From Candidatus Saccharimonadota bacterium (GTDB taxonomy: Bacteria; Patescibacteriota; Saccharimonadia; Saccharimonadales; Saccharimonadaceae): DNA of 64,000 nucleotides. Both the position numbers and the translations under genes were made by a program. The notes beneath the pieces are model-generated. The model saw only the letters and a program-made list of their open reading frames with translations, was not told the origin of the DNA and ran no database searches. The stretch lies in assembly GCA_017431955.1 (NCBI GenBank), contig JAFRKC010000005.1:169954-233953 (forward strand). Reading direction: 5' to 3'. Below are positions 34,691 to 43,907 of this stretch, piece after piece; positions within the stretch are counted from its first letter, which is position 1, and each line of letters opens with the position of its first letter.

Positions 34691-36475
34691 TTACACGGTT
34701 TCGGAAAATTGTGAATTATAAAGTTCGGCGTAGAAGCCATTCTTTTTGAGCAAGCTTTCGTGATTTCCTTGTTCGACAATGTTGCCGTCTTTTACAACCA
34801 AAATAAGATCTGAATTGCGAATGGTAGAAAGTCTGTGCGCGATGACGAATGAAGTTTTGCCTTTAGTTAATTTTTCAAAGGCATCTTGAATGACTTGTTC
34901 GGTGCGAGTATCGACGTTAGATGTAGCCTCGTCTAAAATCAGCATAGGTGGATTAGCAATCATAGCGCGAGTGATAGTAAGGAGCTGTTTTTCGCCGGCT
35001 GAAATGTTGTCGGAATCTTCAGAAATGACAGTGTCGTAGCCGTGAGACAGCGATTCGATGTAGTGGTGCATGTTAGTGATTTTGGCAACATTTACGATAT
35101 CGGATTTGGTGATGTTTTTATTACCGTAACGCAAGTTTTCTTCAATAGTGCCAGAGAATAGCCAAGTGTCTTGCAGAACCATACCAAAGAGTTTGCGAAC
35201 ATCTTTGCGTTTCATGGTGCTGATAGGCACACCATCAATTAAAATTTCTCCGGATTGCGGATCGTAGAACCGCATGAGCAAGTTGATAATAGTAGTTTTG
35301 CCAGCGCCAGTCGGCCCAACGATGGCGACTTTTTGTCCAGGTTCAATTTTAGCGGAGAAATTTTTAATAATTGGTTTACCTTTTTCGTAGTAGAAGTTGA
35401 CGTTTTTAAATTCGACGGAGCCTTTTAAATTTTTAATATTGGTATTTTCAGTAGTTTCGATTTCTTCTATTTCATCGAGAAAATCAAAGATTCTTTCGGC
35501 GGCGGCTAGAGTAAGTTGAATAGTGGCCGCTATATCTGATAAGTTTGTAATTGGTCTATTGAATTGATTTACATATTGAGTAAAGGCTTGAATGTCACCG
35601 ATTGAAATTTTGCCAGATATTGCGAGATAACCTCCAGTAATACAGATCGCGATATAACTCAGGTTGGTAAAAATATGAGTTAAAGGAAATGCGAGTGAAG
35701 ACAAAAATTGGCTTTTCCAAGTTTCGCGATAAAGTTTTTCGTTAATGTGGCTAAAATCGGCTAGACTTTGTTCTTCGTGAGAATTAGAACTAATAATATT
35801 TAAACCAGAATAATTTTCCTCAATATCACTGTTGAGCGTACCCAAGGTCGCCTGTCGGGCGGCGAAATATTTTTGGGCCTTGCCAGCAACTTTGCTAACT
35901 AAAATTAATGATATCGGAACGGTAATTACGGCTATACCAGAAAGCGCTAATGATATTGAGATCATCATAATAAGTATGCCAATGACCGTTGTAACACCGC
36001 TGATGATTTCGGCGAGTTCATTTGAAAGCGAGTTTGCAAGAATATCTATGTCGTTGGTCATTCTGGAAAGCGTATCGCCGAATGGATGACGGTCGAAATA
36101 TTGGGCCGGCAAGTGGTTAATTTTGTCGAGTATGCTGTGACGGAGTTTTTTGGTGTATTTAGCGGTCAAAATTCCGAAAATGATTTCTTTAAGATAGCTA
36201 ACGCCAAATGAGAATAGATATAACAGAATCAGAATTAGGGCGGATTGTGCGATCGGCTCCCAATTGATATTGCCGGTTCTAGTGAGACTGTCGACTGCTT
36301 CGGTGGTCATATTGCCAAGGATTTTTGGCCCAAAAATCGATAGTACTGATGCCGCGATAGTTAAAATTATAGCTATAGCTATATGCGGATACCAAGGTTT
36401 TAAGGACTTTAGTAGACGTTTAAAAGTCACTTTGATATTTTTGGGTTTGGCAGCAATATTTTTAGGACCTGGCAT
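34691..36475 (-). CDS. ABC transporter, permease-ATPase half (catalytically intact subunit)
   Basis: 594-residue exporter half: six-helix membrane domain (about residues 30-330) followed by an ATPase domain with Walker A IVGPTGAGKTTIINLL, Walker B MLILDEATSNVD with the catalytic Glu, and H-loop IAHRLST. The signature loop is degenerate, ISAGEKQLLT rather than SGGQ. It overlaps the partner gene by 14 bases, consistent with a heterodimer of the TM287/288 or LmrCD type. Likely a drug or lipid exporter; substrate unknown. Confidence 0.93.
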   Translation of the reverse strand: MPGPKNIAAKPKNIKVTFKRLLKSLKPWYPHIAIAIILTIAASVLSIFGPKILGNMTTEAVDSLTRTGNINWEPIAQSALILILLYLFSFGVSYLKEIIFGILTAKYTKKLRHSILDKINHLPAQYFDRHPFGDTLSRMTNDIDILANSLSNELAEIISGVTTVIGILIMMISISLALSGIAVITVPISLILVSKVAGKAQKYFAARQATLGTLNSDIEENYSGLNIISSNSHEEQSLADFSHINEKLYRETWKSQFLSSLAFPLTHIFTNLSYIAICITGGYLAISGKISIGDIQAFTQYVNQFNRPITNLSDIAATIQLTLAAAERIFDFLDEIEEIETTENTNIKNLKGSVEFKNVNFYYEKGKPIIKNFSAKIEPGQKVAIVGPTGAGKTTIINLLMRFYDPQSGEILIDGVPISTMKRKDVRKLFGMVLQDTWLFSGTIEENLRYGNKNITKSDIVNVAKITNMHHYIESLSHGYDTVISEDSDNISAGEKQLLTITRAMIANPPMLILDEATSNVDTRTEQVIQDAFEKLTKGKTSFVIAHRLSTIRNSDLILVVKDGNIVEQGNHESLLKKNGFYAELYNSQFSETV

Positions 36476-38216
36476 GGGCTAACTCCTTTTCATATTCTGT
36501 GTCCTGAAGCTGCGACTTAACTATTTCGCGATAAACTTTGCAATTTTTGAGTAGTTGATAATGCGTACCTTTACCCACAATTTTTCCTTGGTTCAGTACG
36601 ATGATATTTTCGGCGTTTTTGATGGTGCTAATACGTTGAGCGACAATGACAGTGACGGCATTTTTAGAATTTTTAGCGAGCTCTTGGCGAAGCTTGGCAT
36701 CGGTTTTCATGTCGAGTGCCGAGAAAGAATCATCAAAAGCATAAATTTCTGGGTTTTTAGCGATGGCACGAGCGATGGACAGGCGTTGTTTTTGCCCGCC
36801 GGAAACATTACTGCCGCCCCTTGCGATACGCGATTTGTATTTATCGCTCATTTTATTAATAAACTCTTCAGATTGTGAAATTTTAGCGGCAGATTTAGTG
36901 TTTTCTGGTGAGGATTTGGCGTTTCCGAAATTAATATTGGAATCTATAGTGCCAGAGAATAGAAAACCCTGCTGTGGTACATAGCCGATTTTAGAAAAAA
37001 GATCTTTTTTGGCGTAATCTTTGATATTAATGCCATCTACGAAAATCTCGCCTTCGGTAGTGTCGTAAAAACGCATGAGGAGGTTGATGATGGTAGATTT
37101 TCCGGAGCCAGTTGAGCCAACAATGGCAGTGGTTTCGCCGACTTTGGCCTCGAACGAAATGTTTTCTAGTACATTTTCTTCTGCTGATGAGCTATAAGAA
37201 AATTTAACATTTTTAAATACTACTGACGGAATTTTGCTTGGTTTGCCCTTGGTAACTTTTGGCCAGTGAATTTTTGGTTTGGTACGGAAAACTTCGTTGA
37301 TGCGGTTAGCGGAAATATTGGCTCTTGGAATACTAAACAGTACGATAGTTAGGACCAAGAATGAAAATACTACATGAGTGGCATATTGCATGAAAGCCAT
37401 CATGTTGCCAAGATAGGCAATGTTGGCAGATAAATAAGAAATGCCTACCCAAATACAGAGGAGACAGATTTCATTCAAAATTAACGTGGTCAGTGGGCTA
37501 GCTAGGCCGAGTAGTTTAGTAACAGAAATTATAGTGCGAGTTAACTCGTTATTGACTTCTGTAAATTTTTTCTTTTCAAGTTCTTCGTTGTTAAAGGCGC
37601 GGATGACTTTTAGACCAGTGAGATTTTCACGCGTGAGCAAAGTAATTTTATCAAGTAGTTTTTGGAAAAGTTTGAATTTAGGCATGGCAGCTGACAAAAT
37701 AATGATGGCAAAAAAGATAAAGAGTACCACGCCTAGAGCAATAATCCAGGTCATGGTTGGTGCGGTTGCAAAAGCTTGGACGATGGCAACAATACACATC
37801 ATTGGCGCACGAAGGAGCATCGAAAAAATCATAATAAAAGCCTGTTGTACTTGATTGATGTCGTTAGTGGTGCGGGTGATGAGCGAAGCGGTGCTGAATT
37901 TTTCTAAATCAGAAGTGCTAAAAGTGAGGACTTTGGAAAAAATTGCCGTTCTGAGATCTTTTGAAAAACCGGCACCAACTTTGGCACTGAAAAATGATGA
38001 TGAAATTGCTCCAATAACAATAAATACGGAATAAAGTAACATTTTGGCACCGGTTTGCCAGATATAAGTATAGTCGGATTTACTAATGCCGTTGTTGACT
38101 ATGTCCGCCATCATGGCTGGAAGTTGCAAAGTGAACCAAGTTTGCAGAGCGACAGCAAGGAGCAGGATAATTACCTGCCACCAATAGGGCTTCAAAAATC
38201 TAGCCAACTTAAACAT
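36462..38216 (-). CDS. ABC transporter, permease-ATPase half (degenerate-site subunit)
   Basis: Partner of the 34691 gene, about 584 residues from the ATG at 38216 (MFKLARFLKPYWW). Walker A IVGSTGSGKSTIINLL and a canonical signature VSGGQKQRLS, but Walker B reads IYAFDDSFSALD, with Asp instead of the catalytic Glu, and the H-loop has Gln (VIVAQRIST). The two subunits are therefore complementary: one has a good signature and a dead Walker B, the other the reverse, as in asymmetric heterodimeric exporters. A TTG 39 bases upstream (38255) is a less likely start. Confidence 0.92.
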   Translation of the reverse strand: MFKLARFLKPYWWQVIILLLAVALQTWFTLQLPAMMADIVNNGISKSDYTYIWQTGAKMLLYSVFIVIGAISSSFFSAKVGAGFSKDLRTAIFSKVLTFSTSDLEKFSTASLITRTTNDINQVQQAFIMIFSMLLRAPMMCIVAIVQAFATAPTMTWIIALGVVLFIFFAIIILSAAMPKFKLFQKLLDKITLLTRENLTGLKVIRAFNNEELEKKKFTEVNNELTRTIISVTKLLGLASPLTTLILNEICLLCIWVGISYLSANIAYLGNMMAFMQYATHVVFSFLVLTIVLFSIPRANISANRINEVFRTKPKIHWPKVTKGKPSKIPSVVFKNVKFSYSSSAEENVLENISFEAKVGETTAIVGSTGSGKSTIINLLMRFYDTTEGEIFVDGINIKDYAKKDLFSKIGYVPQQGFLFSGTIDSNINFGNAKSSPENTKSAAKISQSEEFINKMSDKYKSRIARGGSNVSGGQKQRLSIARAIAKNPEIYAFDDSFSALDMKTDAKLRQELAKNSKNAVTVIVAQRISTIKNAENIIVLNQGKIVGKGTHYQLLKNCKVYREIVKSQLQDTEYEKELAHARS

Positions 38217-38310
38217 AACAAACTTTATTTTATAAATTTTGTCTTTATAATTCAAGTTAATAAATATAATATTAATAATTGTTATGGTATAATTAATAAA
38301 AAGGAGGTTA

Positions 38311-39390
38311 ATGTCTAGAAAAATTGAAGTTGATACTAAAACATTCGTGCGTTTCTGGTTGGTTATTTTGGCTTTTTGTTTAGTAGGTCTTTTTATTTAT
38401 AAGGCTTTAACTGGGTTAATTATCGTTGGTATTTCTGTATTTTTGGCGATTGCAATCAGGCCATTAGTTGAGAAAATCGATGCCCTCGACAAAAAGAAAA
38501 AACACCCAGCCCTATCGGCTACAATGGCGTATCTGATTGTGGTATTAGTACTCGGTGTTATTATTGCCGTGATTGGACCAGTAGTTGTGCAAGAAACGAC
38601 TAAATTTATTAATAATCAGTTGCCGGAAGTCATTGATGGAATTAACGACTTTGGCAATAATATCGGCGTCGAAAATTTGAAAGAAACCGTTTTTGACAAG
38701 TTTGATATGAATAATTTGGGTGAAGTTTTGGGCAAGTTTGGCGATACGGTCTTTAGCGGAATAGGCACAATTGCTGGATTCATTACTTCTACTATCTTGG
38801 TGCTCGTCCTGACCCTTCTATTCTTATTAGAGGGCCCAGCGATGATGAATGAGTTTTGGAATTTGCTTTCTGGAAAGCATCGAAACGAATCTATTGATGA
38901 GGCCAGAAGAGTTACCGGCAGAATGGCAAGAGTAATTTCGTCTTATGTTTCAAAACAAATTTCTATTGCTCTTCTCGATGGCGCAATGACAGTATTCGTG
39001 GTGTTTTTGCTTTCAATTATCTTTGGATTCTCTGCTGGTTTGGCTTTACCAATGGGTATGACTACAGCCATTCTATATCTTATTCCGATGTTTGGTCAGA
39101 TTATCGGATGTGCGATTGTGACAATACTTCTTTTGTTTAATAGTCCAATTGCGGCTTTGGTTTTTGCAATTTTTTATATCGTATATGCTCAAGTCGAAAA
39201 CAACTTGATTGCACCAAAAATTCAGGGCGATTCTTTACATCTTCATCCGGTCGTGATTTTGATAGCAATTACTATTGGTATGTATATGTTTGGTTTAATC
39301 GGCGCAATTATAGCCGTACCAATTGCCGGATGCATTAGGGTACTTTTGGAAGAATACCCAAGGATTCGAGAATTACAAGAAGGCAAGTAA
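38311..39390 (+). CDS. AI-2E (TqsA/PerM) family membrane protein
   Basis: 359-residue permease of the AI-2E/UPF0118 family. About eight hydrophobic segments: two at the N-terminus, one near residue 70, then after a periplasmic-type soluble stretch (95-150) the C-terminal five with the family's conserved end (LIGAIIAVPIAGCIRVLLEEY). Members include Na+/H+ antiporters and quorum-signal exporters, so no substrate is assigned. Shine-Dalgarno AAGGAGG precedes the ATG, with TATAAT about 15 bases further up. Divergent from the ABC exporter genes. Confidence 0.88.
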   Translation: MSRKIEVDTKTFVRFWLVILAFCLVGLFIYKALTGLIIVGISVFLAIAIRPLVEKIDALDKKKKHPALSATMAYLIVVLVLGVIIAVIGPVVVQETTKFINNQLPEVIDGINDFGNNIGVENLKETVFDKFDMNNLGEVLGKFGDTVFSGIGTIAGFITSTILVLVLTLLFLLEGPAMMNEFWNLLSGKHRNESIDEARRVTGRMARVISSYVSKQISIALLDGAMTVFVVFLLSIIFGFSAGLALPMGMTTAILYLIPMFGQIIGCAIVTILLLFNSPIAALVFAIFYIVYAQVENNLIAPKIQGDSLHLHPVVILIAITIGMYMFGLIGAIIAVPIAGCIRVLLEEYPRIRELQEGK

Positions 39391-39391
39391 A

Positions 39392-40738
39392 TTAGTTGAG
39401 ATACTGCCAGATGGAACCGTCTGGCGTATCTTTTATTGTGATGTTTAGTTTTACTAATTTATCTCTAATTTCATCAGACTTGGCGTAGTCTTTATTTTTT
39501 CTGGCTTCTTCGCGATCTGAAATTAATTGTTTGACTTCGTCGTTGATATCTGGAGAATCGTTGATTAAGTTTAGTCCAAACAATTGGTCGATTCTAGCCC
39601 AGTCGGAAGTAGACAACTTGGAGTTGTCGATGATTGCAAAAGCGGCAGCGGAGTTGAGATCATCACTTACTGCTGCTGTGATTTTATCCATAGCTTCTTT
39701 ATTATCACTGATTCTCTTTTGATAAGAAGCAGCTATGCGGTTGCGCCAGTTTAAATGACGGGTTTTGGCTGCAGCAAGATCTGCAAAAGTGAAGTTACGA
39801 TCGCCACGATAGTGACCTTGCAAAACCCATATTTTGTAATCCATAGGCGAAAATCCACGTTCTGCTAAATCTTTCAAATCATAGACGTTGCCAAGTGATT
39901 TGGAGATCTTTTGGCCATCAATGGTAATAAAGTCACAGTGCATCCAGAAATAGGATAGCTTTTTGCCGTAGGCAGCCTCGGATTGAGCGATTTCGTTGGT
40001 GTGGTGAATTGGAATATGGTCTACGCCACCAGTGTGAATATCAATAGTTTCGCCGAGTTCTTTATGAATAATGGCGGAGCATTCTAGATGCCAGCCAGGG
40101 TAGCCAGGCTTATCTAGGTATTGCCACTGCATAGTGTGGTCTTCGCCTGGTTTGACAAATTTCCAGACGGCAAAGTCTGATACGTTACGTTTGTCGGAGC
40201 TAAAATCAACTCTTGCGCCGGCTTTGAGGTTTTCTAAGTCCAATCTTGCAAAATCTGCATAAGTTGGAAATTTGGAAGTGTCGTAATAAACGCCGTCGGG
40301 GATTTCGTAGGTGCAGCCTTTTTCGGTGAGTGCGTCGACTAATTCTTCTTCTTCCTTGATGTAACCGGTAGCACGAGCAAATTTATGTGGTTCGAGTAAG
40401 TTAAGGGCGTGGTAGTTTTCGAGGAAGTCCTTGATATAAAAATCGGCAATTTCCCAAACTGTTTTATGTTCACGTTTGGCGCCTTTTTCTAGCTTATCTT
40501 CGCCTTCATCAGCATCGGAAACTAGATGGCCGACATCGGTAAGATTGATGACCCTTTTGATTTTGTAGCCGTTAAATTCTAGCGCACGAGTTAGAAAATC
40601 CCAGTAAATGTAGGCAGCATAATTACCAATGTGGGGATAGCTATAAACAGTTGGACCACAGGTATAGACTTTAACCTCGTTTGGATTTTTTGGCTCAAAG
40701 TTTTCTATTTTTTTAGTTAGTTGGTTGTATAGTTTCAT
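39392..40738 (-). CDS. cysS: Cysteinyl-tRNA synthetase
   Basis: Class I synthetase charging tRNA-Cys. The 448-residue product has the HIGH-type motif PHIGN following TCGPTVYSY, the zinc ligands Cys in TCGPT, Cys in WHLECSA, and His in GGVDHIPIHHTNE, and KISKSLGN for KMSKS. C-terminal anticodon region is short. Its start lies inside the end of the DHH gene (26-base overlap), so it is the second gene of that unit. Confidence 0.96.
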   Translation of the reverse strand: MKLYNQLTKKIENFEPKNPNEVKVYTCGPTVYSYPHIGNYAAYIYWDFLTRALEFNGYKIKRVINLTDVGHLVSDADEGEDKLEKGAKREHKTVWEIADFYIKDFLENYHALNLLEPHKFARATGYIKEEEELVDALTEKGCTYEIPDGVYYDTSKFPTYADFARLDLENLKAGARVDFSSDKRNVSDFAVWKFVKPGEDHTMQWQYLDKPGYPGWHLECSAIIHKELGETIDIHTGGVDHIPIHHTNEIAQSEAAYGKKLSYFWMHCDFITIDGQKISKSLGNVYDLKDLAERGFSPMDYKIWVLQGHYRGDRNFTFADLAAAKTRHLNWRNRIAASYQKRISDNKEAMDKITAAVSDDLNSAAAFAIIDNSKLSTSDWARIDQLFGLNLINDSPDINDEVKQLISDREEARKNKDYAKSDEIRDKLVKLNITIKDTPDGSIWQYLN

Positions 40739-41720
40739 GATTTGCTTTCTCTTTTGAAATTGATTGATAAGAAATTGAGATCAAATCTTTAACAACATCT
40801 TCATAGGTGGTGTCGTAAGTTCTGAATCCAGCTGCATATTGGTGCCCGCCGCCGCCAAAATAACCTGCGATTTGGTCTGCGATTGGTAGTGCGGTGCGGA
40901 TTTTGCCGGTGACTTTACCGTCTGGGTAAGTTTTGATGGCTACAGCTACTTCTACGCCTTCAACTAGGCGCATTTCTTCGAGAATCAATACGTTTGGATT
41001 GTATTCATCGGAGAATTCGCGGATGTCATCCCAAGGGATGTGTACGGTGGCAAGTTGACCATCTAGAGAGTATTCGATGCGTTTGATAAGGTCGGCTTTA
41101 TAATCTAGAATGCGTGGGGATTTTTTCATGAATTCGCGGCGCTTTTCTTCTAGTTCGGAAACTTGGACGCCAAGATCGGCTAGCTCAGCGGCAGTGCGAA
41201 AAGTTTCGGAATTGGTCGATGCGCTAGTTAGCCCAAGCGTATCTGATAAGACACCACTCATCAAAGCGTCTGCAGCTGGTTTCTCAATTTTTAAGTTACA
41301 GTGTTTTGCTATCTTATAAATTAATTCACAACAGGCTGGCAAGGCTTGACAGATTGCTTCGTGCTCGAAGTTAAGGTCGTCTGGGGTTTCGTGATGGTCG
41401 ATTACGAGTACTGGTGAGCTATATAACTTATTTTTGATAGCGGCATCGTCTAATAATTTAGATAAGAGAACTTCAGCGGCGGTATCGACAATGATGTAGC
41501 CGTCGGCCTTAAAATCAAATTCATTAGTAACTCTGGACCAATCTTCAAAATAGTGAAGATATTTGGGGATATCAACTGGGCAATATAATGAGACGTTTTT
41601 GTCCCCTAATAGATGATCTAACGAAATAGCCGAGCCCAAAGAATCGCCATCTGGGTTTTCGGCCTGGATAATGCAGATATTTTCTTTATCTTTCAAAAAC
41701 TCGTTAAATTTGTCGTACAT
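40713..41720 (-). CDS. DHH-family phosphoesterase (NrnA-like)
   Basis: Mn-dependent phosphoesterase of about 335 residues. DHH domain: NPDGDSLGSA, VDTA and VIDHHETPDDL; DHHA1 domain: GGGHQYAAGF near the C-terminus. NrnA enzymes degrade oligoribonucleotides and/or 3'-phosphoadenosine phosphate; GdpP-like sensor domains are absent. The ATG at 41720 is preferred over the longer frame from 41738, since the latter would start inside the -10 box. TGC-TATAAT (41727-41732) ends 6 bases before this ATG. Confidence 0.9.
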   Translation of the reverse strand: MYDKFNEFLKDKENICIIQAENPDGDSLGSAISLDHLLGDKNVSLYCPVDIPKYLHYFEDWSRVTNEFDFKADGYIIVDTAAEVLLSKLLDDAAIKNKLYSSPVLVIDHHETPDDLNFEHEAICQALPACCELIYKIAKHCNLKIEKPAADALMSGVLSDTLGLTSASTNSETFRTAAELADLGVQVSELEEKRREFMKKSPRILDYKADLIKRIEYSLDGQLATVHIPWDDIREFSDEYNPNVLILEEMRLVEGVEVAVAIKTYPDGKVTGKIRTALPIADQIAGYFGGGGHQYAAGFRTYDTTYEDVVKDLISISYQSISKEKANHETIQPTN

Positions 41721-41726
41721 AAGATT

Positions 41727-41767
41727 ATTATAGCACAATACTGGTCAAGGTTCTGGTATGCTATAAT
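41727..41767. promoter_or_regulatory. Divergent leaderless promoters of the DHH gene and rmuC
   Basis: Minus strand: TGC-TATAAT at 41727-41732, ATG at 41720. Plus strand: TGC-TATAAT at 41762-41767, ATG at 41775. The whole intergenic region is 54 bases and both genes lack a Shine-Dalgarno site. -35 boxes are poor, as expected for extended -10 promoters. Confidence 0.7.
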
Positions 41768-41774
41768 ATTGGTT

Positions 41775-42929
41775 ATGGAAATAATTTTGGTCATAATTGG
41801 GGCATTTACGGTTTTGCTGCTGCTGATTTTAATTTTTAAGAAACAAAAACCGGTAGAAGTTGATTTATCTAAGGTTGAAGAGCGTATGATTCGCATCGAA
41901 AGCGAGCTCGATAAGATTACGCCAAAAATTTCAAATGAATTCCGCGAGAACCGCAAAGAGATTTCGAACAATTTTGAGACGATTCAGAAAACTGTTGATA
42001 ATAGAGTAAAGAGCTTACAGGATGATAACGCTAAGAAGTTGGAAGAGATGCGCCAAACGGTAGACGAAAAGTTGAAAGAGTCGGTTGAGAAGCGCTTTAA
42101 TGAAAGTTTTAAGACTATCTCTACACAGCTAACTCAGGTTTATGAAGGCCTAGGTGAAATGAAAAATCTCGCGACTGGCGTGGGTGATCTTAAAAAAGTA
42201 ATGGAAGGTGTAAAAACTAGAGGCATTTATGGCGAGGTACAACTTGGCGCGATTATCAGTGAAATGCTAGCTGCTTCGCAGTATGAAGAAAATATCGCTA
42301 CTAAGAAGGGCTCTTCGGATAGAGTAGAGTTCGCGATTAAGATGCCTGGAAAAGATAGCAGTGTATATCTACCGATCGACTCGAAATTCCCGGTTGAGAA
42401 TTATTCTAGATTAATTGCGGCTTATGATAAGGGTGATAAGGATGATATCGAGAAATTCCGTAAGGCTTTGGCTGATGATGTAAAAACTCAGGCGAAAAAG
42501 ATCTCGACCAAATATCTTGATGTACCAGCTACTACTGAATTTGCTATGATGTTTGTGCCAACAGAGAGTTTGTATGCCGAAATTTTGCGTATCCCTGGGC
42601 TGTCGGATGAAGTAAGATCGAAATATAGTGTATCGATTGCTTCACCATCAACTCTGCCAGTGATGTTAAATGGTCTTTTGATGGGCTTTCGCTCGGTGGC
42701 TATTGAGAAGCGCTCGGCTGAAGTATGGCAAACGCTTGGTGCGGTTAAAACTCAATTCGGCAAGTTTGGCGATCTTTTGGATGGTGTGCAAAAGAAGCTC
42801 ACCGAATCGGCTAATAAAATAGAATCTGCTAAAACTACTTCTCGCCAAATAGAGAAAAAACTTTCCGGTGTGGAGGTTTTATCCGAATCTGAATCAGTCA
42901 AAATGATCGGCGAAGTCGCGGCCGAATAA
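41775..42929 (+). CDS. rmuC: DNA recombination protein RmuC
   Basis: RmuC-family protein of about 384 residues, thought to limit inversions by nuclease action. One N-terminal membrane helix (about residues 2-22), a coiled coil (about 30-120), then the RmuC nuclease-like domain with GVKTRGIYGEVQLG, VYLPIDSKFPVENY and FVPTESLYAEIL. ATG at 41775 is chosen over TTG 41769 because the -10 box ends at 41767. Ends one base before the convergent recR. Confidence 0.93.
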   Translation: MEIILVIIGAFTVLLLLILIFKKQKPVEVDLSKVEERMIRIESELDKITPKISNEFRENRKEISNNFETIQKTVDNRVKSLQDDNAKKLEEMRQTVDEKLKESVEKRFNESFKTISTQLTQVYEGLGEMKNLATGVGDLKKVMEGVKTRGIYGEVQLGAIISEMLAASQYEENIATKKGSSDRVEFAIKMPGKDSSVYLPIDSKFPVENYSRLIAAYDKGDKDDIEKFRKALADDVKTQAKKISTKYLDVPATTEFAMMFVPTESLYAEILRIPGLSDEVRSKYSVSIASPSTLPVMLNGLLMGFRSVAIEKRSAEVWQTLGAVKTQFGKFGDLLDGVQKKLTESANKIESAKTTSRQIEKKLSGVEVLSESESVKMIGEVAAE

Positions 42930-43535
42930 TTATAGATTGGTGCGGTTTTCTAGCGCGGCGCTCAGGGTGATTTGGTCAGCATAGGCTAGATCTACACCTA
43001 GAGGTAAGCCACGGGCCAGTCGGGTAATCTTAAGATCTGGGTATTTTTCGGTGATTAATTTTTGAAGCAAAAGAGCGGTAGATTCACCTTCTACGGAAGG
43101 GTTAGTAGCAATGATAATTTCTTTAGCTTCGTCTTTTTTGATGCGGTCCATTAATTCTTTAATATGGAGTTGATCGATAGTAATGCCGTCTATTGGTGAG
43201 AGTGCGCCACCAAGCACATGATAGGTGCCATGATATTGCCTTGTTTGCTCGATGGCGTAAATATCAAGTGGCTCTTCTACGACTAAAATGGTGGTTTTGT
43301 CTTTTTTAGGGTCGGAATAGAGAGGGGAAACGTCGTCTTTGGCATCAATAAGGGCAAAAGTAACTGGGCAAGATTTAATATTAGGATGTAGACTTAAAAG
43401 TGATTCAGAGATGTTTTTAGAGATTTGCGGGTTACTCTTAAACAAAAAGTAGGCATATCTCTCGGCGGTACGAGGACCTACCCCTGGTAAATGACCAAGA
43501 GCTTCAATAACTTCCTCTAGAGTTTTTGGTAACAC
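42930..43535 (-). CDS. recR: Recombination mediator RecR lacking its zinc finger
   Basis: RecR acts with RecO/RecF to load RecA at gaps. The 201-residue product has the helix-hairpin-helix LGHLPGVGPRTAERYA, the Toprim segment TILVVEEPLD, and GGALSPIDGI. The usual Cys4 zinc finger is missing: only Cys56 (KSCPVTFALIDAKDD) remains, and the other three positions hold non-cysteine residues although the flanking YSDPKKDKTT is intact. Start is GTG at 43535 with AGAGG upstream. Cotranscribed with ybaB, as in many bacteria. Confidence 0.93.
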   Translation of the reverse strand: MLPKTLEEVIEALGHLPGVGPRTAERYAYFLFKSNPQISKNISESLLSLHPNIKSCPVTFALIDAKDDVSPLYSDPKKDKTTILVVEEPLDIYAIEQTRQYHGTYHVLGGALSPIDGITIDQLHIKELMDRIKKDEAKEIIIATNPSVEGESTALLLQKLITEKYPDLKITRLARGLPLGVDLAYADQITLSAALENRTNL

Positions 43536-43559
43536 GACGACCTCTTATAAATCTTATGC

Positions 43560-43588
43560 TTGACAAAAATTAAAATGTGTGCTATAAT
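43560..43588 (+). promoter_or_regulatory. Orphan consensus promoter, antisense to ybaB
   Basis: TTGACA (43560-43565), 17-base spacer, TATAAT (43583-43588), with TGC before the -10: a perfect sigma-70 promoter on the plus strand. No plus-strand gene or recognisable RNA follows; transcription would run into ybaB in antisense from about 43595. Confidence 0.7.
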
Positions 43589-43599
43589 GGAAAGATAGA

Positions 43600-43896
43600 T
43601 TATAATCCAAGATTTCCAAGACCACCCATAAGTGGTTTCATTTTTTCGGTAGCGATTTCTTGAGCTTTGGCATAGCCATCACGCATACAGTTTTCGATCC
43701 AGCGCTCTAGTTCGTGAATATCATCGAGGTCAACTTTTTCTGGGTCGATGGTAACTTTTTTAATCTTTAATTCCCCGTTAATTTGAACAACAACCGCACC
43801 GTCACCAGCTTCAACTTCTACGATTTCGTTTTTAAGCTCTTTTTGTGCTTTGCGTAATTGATTGACCATCTTCATCTGGTCCATAGTGGCACCCAT
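43600..43896 (-). CDS. YbaB/EbfC nucleoid-associated protein
   Basis: 98-residue DNA-binding protein of the YbaB/EbfC family, forming a dimer that binds DNA. Recognisable pattern: MVNQLRKAQKELKNEIVEVEA, then VVVQINGELKIKKVTIDPE, and a helical end MKPLMGGLGNLGL. Shine-Dalgarno AGGAG 8 bases before the ATG. Upstream neighbour of recR in the usual order. Confidence 0.92.
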   Translation of the reverse strand: MGATMDQMKMVNQLRKAQKELKNEIVEVEAGDGAVVVQINGELKIKKVTIDPEKVDLDDIHELERWIENCMRDGYAKAQEIATEKMKPLMGGLGNLGL

Positions 43897-43907
43897 AGTA
43901 TAAACTC

